Positions 9,308 to 18,587 of a stretch of 64,000 bases of DNA are shown here, one piece after another. Source of the DNA: Ruminobacter amylophilus (GTDB lineage: Bacteria; Pseudomonadota; Gammaproteobacteria; Enterobacterales; Succinivibrionaceae); the NCBI RefSeq assembly GCF_900115655.1, contig NZ_FOXF01000007.1:18432-82431 (forward strand), in the 5' to 3' direction. The notes beneath the pieces were generated by a model. It was given only the letters and a program-made list of their open reading frames with translations. It ran no database searches and was not told where the DNA came from. Made by a program: the position numbers and the translations under genes. The stretch's first letter is position 1. The number at the start of each line of letters is the position of its first letter.

Positions 9308-10630
9308 TTAAGGATTGTTGAACATGATTGATCTTATTACGAAATGCTTGTTGAGACGTGGAGAAAGACAGGTGTTTGTTTCCACGACGTTTTCATTCAG
9401 CCAGTTCATTTCATGAAGAAGTTCCTCGTCAGTAAAAACAAACCCCTCCGGAAGCATCAGCAGCCCCTTGTTGTTGTATATTTTCCCCTTGAACACATAT
9501 TCACGGCCGCTTGATAAATCTGAGACCTTCTTGCTTATAAGGGCATAGAGTGAACTGTCATATTCACTGAGCTCCCTGGCGAGACTCTTTGTATAGTCAA
9601 ATCCGATAACGTTGTCGGAATAACCGAAGAAATAGTTATTGGAATTTCCCCTGCTGTCAGCGGCTATACTCTCCACCAGAGTACTGAAAATAATGGAAGG
9701 GTCATAGAAGTATTTACCGAGAATGGTTCCGTTCTTGTTTTCAGCCCCCTTAACCATGAGATCAAAGTAATAAAGATTATTGTCAACGGCATATCTGCAC
9801 CACTTGCACGGAGAGTTCGTACCGTCAAGAACCTTGATGTTGTACTTTTTGAGGAATCTGGTTATGTCACTGAAATTCTGTTCTTCGGTATTATCCTGAT
9901 TAAGCCAGAGCACATACAGCTTCTTCTCGGCGAAGGCGTGTTCAAGGCCAAGTGCAAAGGCATTGATGTTGCGTTTCTCGTAGGTACTGCAGCTGTTGGC
10001 GATATACCCGATATTGCCCTGCTGAAAATCCTTTGAAATATCGTGTCCGCTTCCCTTGCTGTCGTACATCATGTAACGCAGTTCCTCTTCGGAATTCTTG
10101 TTCTTGCCCAGAAATATTCCGGAAATGAAGCCTGCCATGTACTTGGACACATAAGTCTTATCCGTATAAGAAACAACGTTGCTGTCCGAAACCTCTATGC
10201 AGCTTACGAAAAATTTGACGTCGCTGAAACGTCTGAAGATATTTCCCAGAGCATTATTCATTTCAAAACCGCTGAGGAATACGTATCTGGCGCCTTCGGC
10301 GTAGGCATTGTTCACGATTTCCTCAAGACGGCGGTAGTCACTGCCGACACCTTCAATCACGTTTATTTCCATCTGCGGATATCTTTTGAGGGTGGAAATG
10401 AAGCCGTGAAGATTGATGTACTCGATTGACTTCGGTTCAAGATTGTTTGATTCGATGTAATACAGCTTCTTGACCTTGCTGGCTCCCTCAAGAACATTCC
10501 TCTGCAGAATGGCTGAACTGGAGCCGAAACTGAAATTGTTTACTGAGAAAAGCACAACCACTGATACGATGACCAGAAACAGAAAAATAAATAAAATTAA
10601 GCCTGCTATATCTTGATTCTTGCTTCTCAT
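9308..10630 (-). CDS. Membrane-anchored BMP/PnrA-like periplasmic binding protein, copy B
   Basis: This 440-residue protein begins with a short basic N-terminus and one hydrophobic segment (about residues 9-31), with no lipobox cysteine, so it should be anchored as a type II membrane protein with a large periplasmic domain. The domain matches the BMP/PnrA-like binding fold: NINAFALGLEHAF corresponds to the INAF-LG- signature, followed by VLWLNQ and a segment equivalent to the nucleoside-binding half. The usual N-terminal Asp-rich BMP motif is not evident. A CxxC (CKWC) occurs near residue 270. Its start overlaps the stop of the previous gene by 4 bases (ATGA), implying translational coupling. 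No ABC ATPase or permease gene is nearby, so a sensory rather than transport role is inferred. Confidence 0.72.
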   Translation of the reverse strand: MRSKNQDIAGLILFIFLFLVIVSVVVLFSVNNFSFGSSSAILQRNVLEGASKVKKLYYIESNNLEPKSIEYINLHGFISTLKRYPQMEINVIEGVGSDYRRLEEIVNNAYAEGARYVFLSGFEMNNALGNIFRRFSDVKFFVSCIEVSDSNVVSYTDKTYVSKYMAGFISGIFLGKNKNSEEELRYMMYDSKGSGHDISKDFQQGNIGYIANSCSTYEKRNINAFALGLEHAFAEKKLYVLWLNQDNTEEQNFSDITRFLKKYNIKVLDGTNSPCKWCRYAVDNNLYYFDLMVKGAENKNGTILGKYFYDPSIIFSTLVESIAADSRGNSNNYFFGYSDNVIGFDYTKSLARELSEYDSSLYALISKKVSDLSSGREYVFKGKIYNNKGLLMLPEGFVFTDEELLHEMNWLNENVVETNTCLSPRLNKHFVIRSIMFNNP

Positions 10631-11814
10631 AGATGTTCCAATACCGCCCCTTCAACAAACCAGTCCATTGAAAAAATATCGTTAGGTTCATCCTGCAGCG
10701 AATTACCCTTATCCAGACGCAGACGATGTTCATTGTCATACAGCGGACCGGAGAAGATATTATCGTTATTGGCAATCATGAATCTGTACAGAGCCAGATC
10801 CAAGAGCTGCATGGTATTAGGAGGAATAATCCCTTCGTTAAAATTGGTTATCCTTACAGTACCGGTGCTTACGTCCAGCAGATAATTACCGGATTCAAAG
10901 GAATTGGTAACTGTTCTAGAAAGTACGCGGCTGAAGAAACCTCGATAGTCAACCTGAACGCTGGCGATGTTACTTAAAAAGTACTTGTTGGCAAAATCCT
11001 TGTCATATCTGATGCAGTAATACATCTTCTGCTCGCAGAAATCGTCCACGGTGATGTCGGTGTAGTCCGCAGTCATTATGCGGGCATCCGGATTTCTCTT
11101 CTGAGCCTCAATCAGCTGGCTGTACTGAATGTTTTCATTCTTGCTCTTGAGAACTATCACCTTCACGATACCGTTCTTCTTGTATTTTCTTACTCCAAGA
11201 GTAAAGGCGTTTATGTTGCGGTACGCATCCTCGTTCAGTTCGGAAACCACGAAGAAGTTTTCAGAGGTTTCGGTATTTACGGTAGCTGCAATGATGCCGC
11301 TCAGATAGTACACCTGATACTGATGAACCTTGAAGGTAATCAGCTTGTCGCTCTTTTCAAGATTTCTGTCATACGCACTGACAAAATACACATTCTTGGT
11401 ATTGTCATACTTTTTCACGGCCGTATTGATGCATTCATTGAGAGCCGGAGACGGCGAAACGATAATGGACACATCCCGTGATATGTATTCCCTGATAAGA
11501 TCCATGCATTCCTCGTTATTGGAAATCTCATCAACGGCATATGCCTTTATTCCCAGACGGGAGGTTACCTCGAGAAAATCATTAAGACGGTATTTGTCGT
11601 CAGCATGCTTTTCCTTAGGCAGAAGATAAATGGCCTGATATTCCTTTCTCGGAATCAGGCTGTCAGTAATTTCGACATTTTTCGGAGAAACGTCATAGAA
11701 ATAGATGGACAGCCCCGTAAGAAGAGCTACCACCACACAGGCTACGACGGTCCACAGCAGAAGAACATTTTTATATCCTTCATTATCTCCAGTCTTCAAA
11801 AATTTTATCCTCAC
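10627..11814 (-). CDS. Membrane-anchored BMP/PnrA-like periplasmic binding protein, copy A
   Basis: This 395-residue paralogue of the adjacent gene has a single transmembrane segment at about residues 17-40 and no lipobox, then a periplasmic domain. It carries RNINAFTLGVRKYKKNG, the BMP-family INAFTLG motif, followed by VKVIVLKSKNEN and the second lobe. Residues ligating the ribose or base in PnrA cannot be assigned with confidence, so the ligand is unknown. The gene overlaps the end of the GGDEF/EAL gene by 32 bases and the start of the next BMP gene by 4, so the three are one transcription and translation unit. It is likely a soluble-ligand receptor partner for the EAL sensor; this is an inference from gene order. 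Confidence 0.72.
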   Translation of the reverse strand: MRIKFLKTGDNEGYKNVLLLWTVVACVVVALLTGLSIYFYDVSPKNVEITDSLIPRKEYQAIYLLPKEKHADDKYRLNDFLEVTSRLGIKAYAVDEISNNEECMDLIREYISRDVSIIVSPSPALNECINTAVKKYDNTKNVYFVSAYDRNLEKSDKLITFKVHQYQVYYLSGIIAATVNTETSENFFVVSELNEDAYRNINAFTLGVRKYKKNGIVKVIVLKSKNENIQYSQLIEAQKRNPDARIMTADYTDITVDDFCEQKMYYCIRYDKDFANKYFLSNIASVQVDYRGFFSRVLSRTVTNSFESGNYLLDVSTGTVRITNFNEGIIPPNTMQLLDLALYRFMIANNDNIFSGPLYDNEHRLRLDKGNSLQDEPNDIFSMDWFVEGAVLEHL

Positions 11815-14083
11815 CTAAGATTCTTTCAAATTCAGCCAGCGGCAGCGGTGCTGAATAATAATATCCCTGACAGTATTCACATCCCAGATCCCTGAGAATA
11901 TTTCTCTGATCAATGTTTTCGACGCCCTCCACCAGACTGTGGATACCGAAATGCTTGGTTATCTGAATAACATCACTCACCAGCATTACGTCAGGTGAAT
12001 TGCGGTTGTTCACATCTATCTTGTCCACAAATGACTTATCAAGCTTGATGGTATCAAACGGATAAAGAGAAATGTTTGACAGACATGAATATCCGGTTCC
12101 GAAATCATCCATGGAAAGCTTGAAACCAATCTTCTTCAGCTCATTCAGAATTTCCAGAACCGTGTCCTGACTGTCAATGGTTGATGATTCAGTGATTTCA
12201 ATGTCTATGTATCGGATGATGTCCTCGTATCCCCTGATACGCTCCTTAAGATCCCTTAACAGATTAGGGTTACGGAACTGAACCTGAGAGAAATTAACGG
12301 ATATAGGCACCAGTCTGTACCCTAAATCCTTCCATTTCTTCAGCAGATCAAGGATGGACACGAAAATAAAATTATCTATGTTGGCAATTGAACCGTTCTT
12401 TTCAAAAACCGGTATAAACTGTCCCGGAGGCAGCAGACGCTGCAGCTTGTAGTTCCACCTGATCAGCGCTTCGGCACCTGACAGTCTGTTGGTATTAAGA
12501 TCATACTTAGGCTGCAGGTACACCAGAAATTCACCGTTATAGATGGCGGGAATAAGCTCCTTCTCCAGATTGTTCTGACGGATAATCTCCTCCTGCATTT
12601 CAGGTACGAAGAAGACTATCGAATTCCGGGAAACATTCTCATCCTCATGGTCATACAGGGCTATGCTGCACTTGTCCATGATGTCGTCTATGTTTGACGG
12701 CATTGATGAAGCCGTAAAGCTGCAGACACCGGCCTTGAACAGTGAACGGTACTCGATACCATCAATGGACTGGGCGCTTGCGAACAGTTTTCTCAGAATT
12801 ATCTCAACTTCTGATTTGCTTTCCGCTCTGATAATGGCGTAATAGCTGTTGTTACCCTTATAAGGAGTGAATGAGGAGTTTTCCATGTGCTTCATGCATG
12901 AAGCCAGCTTCTGCTCGAAACGATTGGTTATTTCTGTACCGTAAAGATTATGTAGGATGTGGAAATTACTGATGATAACCGTAGCCAGATAATATTCTTC
13001 TATTTTGTTCTGATAGGTTGATTCGTAGACTTCTTCGTAGTTGGCTCTGAGATTTACTCTGTTTGGAAGGCCGGTGAATTCATCAAAATAAGCCAGGTTG
13101 TATACTTTCTTTCTGTTGCTTTCCACCGTATATTCGTAATAAACAAGGAGGATTGTAAGAATGACCATGGTACCTATAATCAGGAAGCCGAACATGGTCA
13201 TAATGGCTCTTATCTTGTCATCCAGCTCCGACGCCGGAATCATGTATACGAAACTCCATCCGTCATAAGGAAGCTTGATAATGGACATGTAGTGAGCCGG
13301 CAGACCGTTCCCCTGAAATACGTACAGATTGTCTATTACCTGATTCTGAATCTGCTTCTGACGGATACTGATGTTGTTTTTTTCCCTGGCGCTGTCCAGC
13401 AGTTCCCTTACAGTGTATTTCGGAAGCAGGCGGTTCTGAGTCTTTTCGTTGATATGCACGACGTCGTACATGTTGTACAGGAGGAAGCTCAGGGAGGAAT
13501 TAACCCCGTCGTTGTACAGGGTATACTTGTTGAAGTATCTTATCAGCTCGTCACCAGTGGCCTTTATGTACAGAGCATAGCGGACATAACTCTGATTCAC
13601 GTACACGGGAACGGCAATCAGAACGTCGTAATTGCCGCCGTACTTGGACACGGTAACAGTTACCACGGTCTTTCCCACATAAATCTTCTTTAATTTGGCA
13701 ATATCCTGATCATCAAGTTTGAAACCGTACAGAACTTCACCCTGAAGATCGGTAATACCTATGTCGAGGAATCCTGATACTCTGGTGATGTCGTTGATTG
13801 TTTCCGCTGTTCTGGCGGAACCTATGTAGTCACCTTTGGATATGCTTTTTGAAATACTCAGAGAGGCAAGATTGAGAACGCTTATAATACGGTTGAAATT
13901 GTGATTGACGGCTTCAAGTTCGCCCTTTGACTTCAGCACTATCTGCTGTTTGAGCGCGCTGACCATGATTTCTTCAATCTTGTATTTATAGACAAAAGAA
14001 ACCGAAATCATGGTGAACACCAGCACCACGATTATAAACAGTGACTGTCTGTAGTTTTTTAATTCAGCGAACCTTCCGAGCAT
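11783..14083 (-). CDS. Transmembrane sensor with degenerate GGDEF and intact EAL domain (c-di-GMP phosphodiesterase)
   Basis: This is a 766-residue protein. TM1 is at about 15-33, then a periplasmic region of about 260 residues resembling a double Cache sensor, then TM2 at about 294-315. A GGDEF domain follows (YFDEFTGLPNRVNL), with the signature replaced by KGNNSYY near 405-411, so cyclase activity is unlikely. The EAL domain (about 500-766) keeps the key motifs: AEALIRW, PISVNFSQ, DIEITES, DDFGTGYS, IKLDKSFV, LVEGVEN and YCQGYYYSAPLP. It should therefore hydrolyse c-di-GMP, with the GGDEF relic possibly binding GTP as a regulator. It is first in an operon with two BMP-like anchored proteins. 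No clear Shine-Dalgarno precedes the ATG. Confidence 0.88.
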   Translation of the reverse strand: MLGRFAELKNYRQSLFIIVVLVFTMISVSFVYKYKIEEIMVSALKQQIVLKSKGELEAVNHNFNRIISVLNLASLSISKSISKGDYIGSARTAETINDITRVSGFLDIGITDLQGEVLYGFKLDDQDIAKLKKIYVGKTVVTVTVSKYGGNYDVLIAVPVYVNQSYVRYALYIKATGDELIRYFNKYTLYNDGVNSSLSFLLYNMYDVVHINEKTQNRLLPKYTVRELLDSAREKNNISIRQKQIQNQVIDNLYVFQGNGLPAHYMSIIKLPYDGWSFVYMIPASELDDKIRAIMTMFGFLIIGTMVILTILLVYYEYTVESNRKKVYNLAYFDEFTGLPNRVNLRANYEEVYESTYQNKIEEYYLATVIISNFHILHNLYGTEITNRFEQKLASCMKHMENSSFTPYKGNNSYYAIIRAESKSEVEIILRKLFASAQSIDGIEYRSLFKAGVCSFTASSMPSNIDDIMDKCSIALYDHEDENVSRNSIVFFVPEMQEEIIRQNNLEKELIPAIYNGEFLVYLQPKYDLNTNRLSGAEALIRWNYKLQRLLPPGQFIPVFEKNGSIANIDNFIFVSILDLLKKWKDLGYRLVPISVNFSQVQFRNPNLLRDLKERIRGYEDIIRYIDIEITESSTIDSQDTVLEILNELKKIGFKLSMDDFGTGYSCLSNISLYPFDTIKLDKSFVDKIDVNNRNSPDVMLVSDVIQITKHFGIHSLVEGVENIDQRNILRDLGCEYCQGYYYSAPLPLAEFERILGEDKIFEDWR

Positions 14084-14106
14084 TTAAAATCTTTTTTTCT
14101 TTGTTC

Positions 14107-14135
14107 TTTATAATAGTATTAACAGGAATCTCCAA
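14107..14135 (-). promoter_or_regulatory. Candidate promoter of the BMP/EAL operon
   Basis: In the minus direction TTGGAG (14130-14135) and TATAAA (14107-14112) are spaced by 17 bases, just upstream of the EAL gene. Confidence 0.45.
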
Positions 14136-14459
14136 TCCGTGCATCAAATTCCCGTATGTATTTGTACATGTCACCTGTACCTGCTTTCCGTCAATGCCGT
14201 CGCCGCACAGAAAACCGTCTGCCCTGAATTATCATGAACACCATGAAAAAAACATCAGTATTTCACGGCTGTCTTCTGGCACGTCAATCCGGATACCAGA
14301 TCCCGTTACGGAAAACGCGTTATTTACAACATCCTCACGCCTAGAATACATTATATTTTTAATAAATAATCTGATTTAAGATACATTTATTCAAAATAAT
14401 TGAAAAATTCATACGAATACAGACTATTTCGTCACCGATAAACGACTATTTTTCTCATA

Positions 14460-14789
14460 TTGGAAAAAATAATTTTTATGTTACAATGAGCGAACGTCAG
14501 AGGACTGCGCTCCTCCGGCGTCACAAGAGGAAGAACAGTTCCGGTTTTTACCCGAACAGACATCTTCCGAATAATTAAAAAATTTTTATCTTCAACTAAA
14601 CAAAGAAAGAAATGCAATAAGCCTTTACATGTCTTCATCTTTTTTTAGGCAGACCGTCAGGACTGCTTCCAGACTTTCCCGCTGGGAAATTCAGAAAAAT
14701 GAAGTTTCATAAAACGGAATGCCGTATCGTAAAGACAGAAAACAACAACGCACTTTGCATAAACTTTAAATAAGTAATAAGGACCCATC
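14460..14789 (+). promoter_or_regulatory. metK promoter (14460-14487) and long leader
   Basis: The -35 TTGGAA (14460-14465) and -10 TACAAT (14482-14487) are 16 bases apart. The implied leader is about 295 nt and holds a small GAGGA/TCCTC hairpin near 14500. I could not match it to a known SAM riboswitch class. The rest of 14136-14459 shows no gene. Confidence 0.5.
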
Positions 14790-15938
14790 ATGTCATATTT
14801 ATTTACTTCAGAATCAGTATCTGAAGGACATCCTGATAAAATTGCCGATCAGATTTCTGATGCGGTACTGGATGAAATTCTCAAACAAGACAAATTTGCT
14901 CACGTAGCATGTGAAACCTTTATTAAGACCGGTATGGTTCTCGTAGGCGGCGAAATCTCAACTACCGCCTGGGTAGACATTGAGGCTCTTGTAAGAAAGG
15001 TTGTATGCGACATCGGCTATAACCATTCAGATATGGGATTTGATGCCAACTCCTGCGCCGTGCTGAATGCCATCGGCAAACAGTCTCCAGACATCAATCA
15101 GGGTGTTTCACGTGAAAATCCAAAGGATCAGGGTGCCGGTGACCAGGGGCTGATGTTTGGTTTTGCCTGTGATGAAACCGACGTGTTCATGCCGGCTCCT
15201 ATTACCTATGCGCACCGTCTGATGAAGAGACAGGCTGAAGTACGTAAGAACGGCACTCTCAAGTGGCTCCGTCCTGATGCAAAGAGCCAGGTAACCTTCG
15301 TCTACAATGACGACGGTTCAATCGAAGGTATCGACACCATCGTTATTTCAACACAGCATGACGAAACAGTTACCAACAAGGAAATTCATGAAGGTGTCCG
15401 TGAAGAAATCATTAACAAGGTAATCCCTGAAAAGTGGCTTACCGCCAACACCAAATACTTCATCAATCCTACCGGTCGTTTCGTAATCGGCGGTCCTATG
15501 GGCGACTGCGGTCTGACCGGCAGAAAGATCATTGTTGACACCTACGGCGGCTACGCCAGACACGGCGGTGGCGCATTCTCAGGCAAGGATCCGTCAAAGG
15601 TGGACAGAAGTGCCGCCTATGCGGCAAGATACGTTGCCAAGAACGTGGTAGCGGCAGGTCTTGCCAAGAAGTGTGAAATTCAGGTTTCATACGCAATCGG
15701 TGTTGCCGAACCAGTATCACTCTCAGTAAACACCTTCGGTACCGGTATCATTTCCGAAGCCAAGCTTGTGGATATCATCAGAAAGACTTTTGACCTGAGA
15801 CCTTACGGTCTGATTGAAATGCTCAATCTCAAGAGACCTATCTATCTTCCAACCGCAAGTTACGGTCACTTCGGTCGTGAAGAATTCCCTTGGGAACAGA
15901 TCGACAAGGCTGAAGTACTCAGACATCTGGCTAAGTAA
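14790..15938 (+). CDS. metK: S-adenosylmethionine synthetase
   Basis: This 382-residue protein (E. coli 384) makes SAM from ATP and methionine. It contains [20 protein letters not shown], the hexapeptide GAGDQG (in [16 protein letters not shown]) and the P-loop-like [16 protein letters not shown], all diagnostic. Family residues for ATP, Mg and K binding lie in these motifs. The start is supported by AAGGA 6 bases upstream. The gene is monocistronic with a clear terminator. The long untranslated leader suggests post-transcriptional control, which is inferred. Confidence 0.98.
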   Translation: MSYLFTSESVSEGHPDKIADQISDAVLDEILKQDKFAHVACETFIKTGMVLVGGEISTTAWVDIEALVRKVVCDIGYNHSDMGFDANSCAVLNAIGKQSPDINQGVSRENPKDQGAGDQGLMFGFACDETDVFMPAPITYAHRLMKRQAEVRKNGTLKWLRPDAKSQVTFVYNDDGSIEGIDTIVISTQHDETVTNKEIHEGVREEIINKVIPEKWLTANTKYFINPTGRFVIGGPMGDCGLTGRKIIVDTYGGYARHGGGAFSGKDPSKVDRSAAYAARYVAKNVVAAGLAKKCEIQVSYAIGVAEPVSLSVNTFGTGIISEAKLVDIIRKTFDLRPYGLIEMLNLKRPIYLPTASYGHFGREEFPWEQIDKAEVLRHLAK

Positions 15939-15959
15939 ATCTTAAATACCTGAAATTAA

Positions 15960-15987
15960 CATGGGGCGGGTAACCGCCCCATGTTTT
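15960..15987 (+). terminator. metK terminator
   Basis: CATGGGGCGG / CCGCCCCATG, a 10-bp perfect stem with a 4-base loop, is followed by TTTT. Confidence 0.88.
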
Positions 15988-16130
15988 CATTATGGGTTCC
16001 GAAAATAAATTCACTCGCAGAGACCATCTTCCTCAGACTTTCCGATCTGCTGATCAATTTTCCTGAAACAGCGTGATTCCATGTCAGTCATGAATACAGC
16101 ACCGCTGATTACGTCTTCCGTAAGAAACAA

Positions 16131-16169
16131 AAAAAGTGTCCGCACATACTATACGTCCGGACACTTTTT
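16131..16169 (-). terminator. purC terminator
   Basis: A 12-bp perfect stem (AAAAAGTGTCCG / CGGACACTTTTT) is followed in the minus direction by TTGTTTCTTAC. Its flanks could also stop plus-strand transcripts. Confidence 0.88.
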
Positions 16170-16191
16170 CTTAATACGTCGTTACTGAAAC

Positions 16192-17139
16192 TTACTTCTT
16201 AAGGTAAGCGTTTACGTTGTTTTCGATTCTGGCAAGCAGGTCACTGTCAGATGACTTTTCAAGCTTTTCACCGATAATGTTTTCGTAAAGTTCAAGATAA
16301 CGTTCAGAAATTGAATTTACGATTTCCGGAGTCATTTCAGGAACCTTCTGACCTTCCTTACCCTGGAAGCCGTTGCTCATTAACCATTCACGTACGAATT
16401 CCTTTGAAAGCTGCTTCTGAGGTTCACCCTTGGCAAATCTTTCTTCATAACCGTCCTTGTAGAAGTAGCGGCTTGAATCAGGAGTATGGATTTCGTCCAT
16501 CAGATAGATTTCACCGTTGTAGGTACCGAATTCGTACTTGGTATCAACGAGGATAAGACCTCTCTTTTCAGCAATTTCAGTACCGCGCTTGAAGAGAGCA
16601 AGAGCATACTTTTCAAGAACAGCATATTCTTCAAGAGTTGCAAGACCCTTGGCAAGAATTTCTTCCTTGGAAATGTCTTCATCGTGAAGACCTAATTCAG
16701 CCTTGGTGGTTGGAGTGATGATTGGTTCTGGGAACTTCTGGTTTTCTCTCATGCCTTCAGGAAGCTTAACACCGCAGATTTCACGAACACCGCTCTTGTA
16801 TGCTCTCCATGAACTGCCGCAGAGGTAACCGCGAACAATCATTTCAATAGGGAAACCCTTACACATAACACCAACAGTTACCATTGGATCCGGAGTTGCC
16901 AGTTTCCAGTTAGGACAGATATCAGCGGTTGCGTCAAGGAACTTGGCGGCAATCTGATTCAGAACCTGCCCCTTGAATGGAATTCCTTCAGGGAGAATAA
17001 CGTCGAAAGCGGAAATTCTGTCTGTAGCAACCATTACCAACTTTTCATCGTTGATATTATAAACATCACGAACCTTGCCGTGATAAACACTCTTCTGTGA
17101 AGGAAAAACAAATTCGGTATTAGTTAATGCTGAAGCCAT
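16192..17139 (-). CDS. purC: SAICAR synthase, long form
   Basis: This 315-residue enzyme ligates aspartate to CAIR in purine synthesis. Motifs include [32 protein letters not shown], the [15 protein letters not shown] block, [10 protein letters not shown] and [14 protein letters not shown]. The length is clearly greater than the 237 residues of the E. coli enzyme and matches the longer form that I associate with Bacteroidetes and some other bacteria. The C-terminal extension continues past [16 protein letters not shown] to residue 315. The gene stands alone with its own terminator and a promoter at about 17.35 kb. It may be a lineage-specific replacement of the short form; a tree would decide. 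Confidence 0.95.
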   Translation of the reverse strand: MASALTNTEFVFPSQKSVYHGKVRDVYNINDEKLVMVATDRISAFDVILPEGIPFKGQVLNQIAAKFLDATADICPNWKLATPDPMVTVGVMCKGFPIEMIVRGYLCGSSWRAYKSGVREICGVKLPEGMRENQKFPEPIITPTTKAELGLHDEDISKEEILAKGLATLEEYAVLEKYALALFKRGTEIAEKRGLILVDTKYEFGTYNGEIYLMDEIHTPDSSRYFYKDGYEERFAKGEPQKQLSKEFVREWLMSNGFQGKEGQKVPEMTPEIVNSISERYLELYENIIGEKLEKSSDSDLLARIENNVNAYLKK

Positions 17140-17506
17140 AATTTATAACTACCTATTCAATCAAAACACGGAGTCTTATCTCAACTAGATGATAACGACA
17201 CCAGATAAAAAAGAGACCATACGGTAATACTGTCTGAGTATTCTTCATAGGCTTTTCCGGAAAAACCGGGCCATCCGGACTTCTGACCGAACAGTCATCC
17301 GGGACGGTATTCCTCTGACCTATGACGGGTACCCGTCACATCCCTATATTAATAGGTGATAGTTTATTCTTTTTCAATTTGCATATCAAGTTCAAATATA
17401 GACATCAGACTTAACAAAAAGCCACCGTATAAAAACGGCGGCTTCACGAATGTCACTGCTGTCCGAAGGCCTGATACGGACTTCGGACCAGGCATGAATA
17501 TGCTTT
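17140..17506 (-). promoter_or_regulatory. purC promoter (17349-17377) with adjacent 16-bp palindrome (17323-17338)
   Basis: In the minus direction TTGAAA (17372-17377) and TATTAA (17349-17354) are 17 bases apart. A perfect 16-base palindrome TGACGGGTACCCGTCA at 17323-17338 would lie at about +4 to +19, a good position for a repressor operator. It does not resemble the enteric PurR box. The leader to purC is about 200 nt with no other visible feature. Confidence 0.45.
17411..17444 (-). terminator. Terminator of the DUF5718-like gene
   Basis: In the minus direction AAGCCGCCGT pairs with ACGGTGGCTT (one G-U), followed by TTTTTGTTAAG. Confidence 0.85.
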
Positions 17507-18343
17507 TTAAACAGCCTTCTGCGCAAGAACGCTGATGTTTTCCTCGGCAAAGCTGTCGGTTTCGACCATCTTGAGTATTTCAGCTTCAGAATAGCTTTCA
17601 TGATAAACAACCACATAGCTGGTATCACCCGGCTTGAGGAAATGAGTTTCACCGTATTCTGTGTAACGGGTTGCACCGATGCTTATCAGAGCCTGCTGAG
17701 GCTTGCCGCAGTCAAGAAGGTATTCATGAATGTTTTCAGCCGGACCTTCATCCTTCTGGTTGTTCATCTTGTCCACAATCCAGTTGAGGAGAGTGTCATA
17801 CATGTAGCTGTAGTCTCTGGCAGCGCTGTTTACACCGTATACGTTAACCACCCCGTCACGCTTGAGGAAGCAGGCAATCCGGTATGAGGAAATAACGCCG
17901 TCGGCAGTAAAGCTGTCAAGAGCAATCACATTTGAACTGAAGCCCTTGCTGGCAGCGCCCCAGTTTTTCTTTTCACTGATCTTCCTGGCACCGGGACGTC
18001 TGATTGAGCAGTCATTGTAAGCCCCGAAGGCTACCGGCCTGAGAGATTTAACCTGGTCTCCTTCATATTCAATATCACAAAGAATACCAACTTCAGGTTC
18101 AATCTGATGATTTTCCGCAATGGTTCCGGAAATATCCACTCTGTCTGAGGATATAGGATAGGTATGTAAAAAGGTATCCAGTCTGCTTTCGGCACATGCA
18201 GGCAGATAGAACGGGAAAATAGCCTTCGGAGCCTTCACGTCCTTTACGGCCACATTTCTGAAATCCGATGCCTCTCCGGCCTGTTCAAGATGACCGGTAA
18301 AATTGCCGGCTACGCCAAGACCGATAACTTTCTCTAAATTCAT
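17507..18343 (-). CDS. Conserved protein, DUF5718-like
   Basis: This 278-residue protein opens with GLGVAGNFTGHLEQAGEASDF, cut here to the idea of a glycine-rich LGVAGNF-GHLEQAGEA motif, which I recall as the signature of the DUF5718 family. It continues with FPFYLPACAESRLDTF and a central RRPGARKISEKKNWGAASKG segment. There is no signal peptide or membrane segment, so it is cytoplasmic. The fold may relate to fumarylacetoacetate-hydrolase-like proteins (EPEVGILCDIEY resembles the PEPE/E-acidic motif), but this is speculative. It has its own terminator and is divergent from rsmE. Function is unknown. Confidence 0.6.
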   Translation of the reverse strand: MNLEKVIGLGVAGNFTGHLEQAGEASDFRNVAVKDVKAPKAIFPFYLPACAESRLDTFLHTYPISSDRVDISGTIAENHQIEPEVGILCDIEYEGDQVKSLRPVAFGAYNDCSIRRPGARKISEKKNWGAASKGFSSNVIALDSFTADGVISSYRIACFLKRDGVVNVYGVNSAARDYSYMYDTLLNWIVDKMNNQKDEGPAENIHEYLLDCGKPQQALISIGATRYTEYGETHFLKPGDTSYVVVYHESYSEAEILKMVETDSFAEENISVLAQKAV

Positions 18344-18516
18344 TTTTTACTCCAATAACCGCCGTCACCTGTCCGGGAACAGAACCGTCCGGAGCAGGAT
18401 GTCTCCTGCAGGTTCAAAATATCGTTCAAAAAGGTCTTCATGCTCAAATTACTTGCACAAAAACACAGCCAATAATGTACAATTAGTCTGTAAAACTATT
18501 GCATGATAATATCAAA

Positions 18517-18545
18517 AATTGACTGCTACCGCAGTGAATTTTTTT
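18517..18545 (+). terminator. Terminator-like hairpin in the rsmE leader
   Basis: AATTGACTGC / GCAGTGAATT (one G-G mismatch, TACC loop) is followed by TTTTTATT. No plus-strand gene lies upstream of it; only a -10-like TACAAT at 18478-18483. It looks like an attenuator of the rsmE-queF operon or the end of a very short RNA. Confidence 0.6.
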
Positions 18546-18587
18546 ATTCTATGAGAATACTGGGTAAAAATACGGACACGACATTTT

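Noticed and set aside
13292..13693. 133-codon plus-strand frame inside the EAL sensor gene
   Set aside because: It is antisense to the sensor domain with no supporting signals.
18344..18587. preQ1 riboswitch upstream of the queF operon
   Set aside because: The GGTTC and CCC plus A-rich tail pattern of preQ1-I is absent; only the terminator-like hairpin remains.
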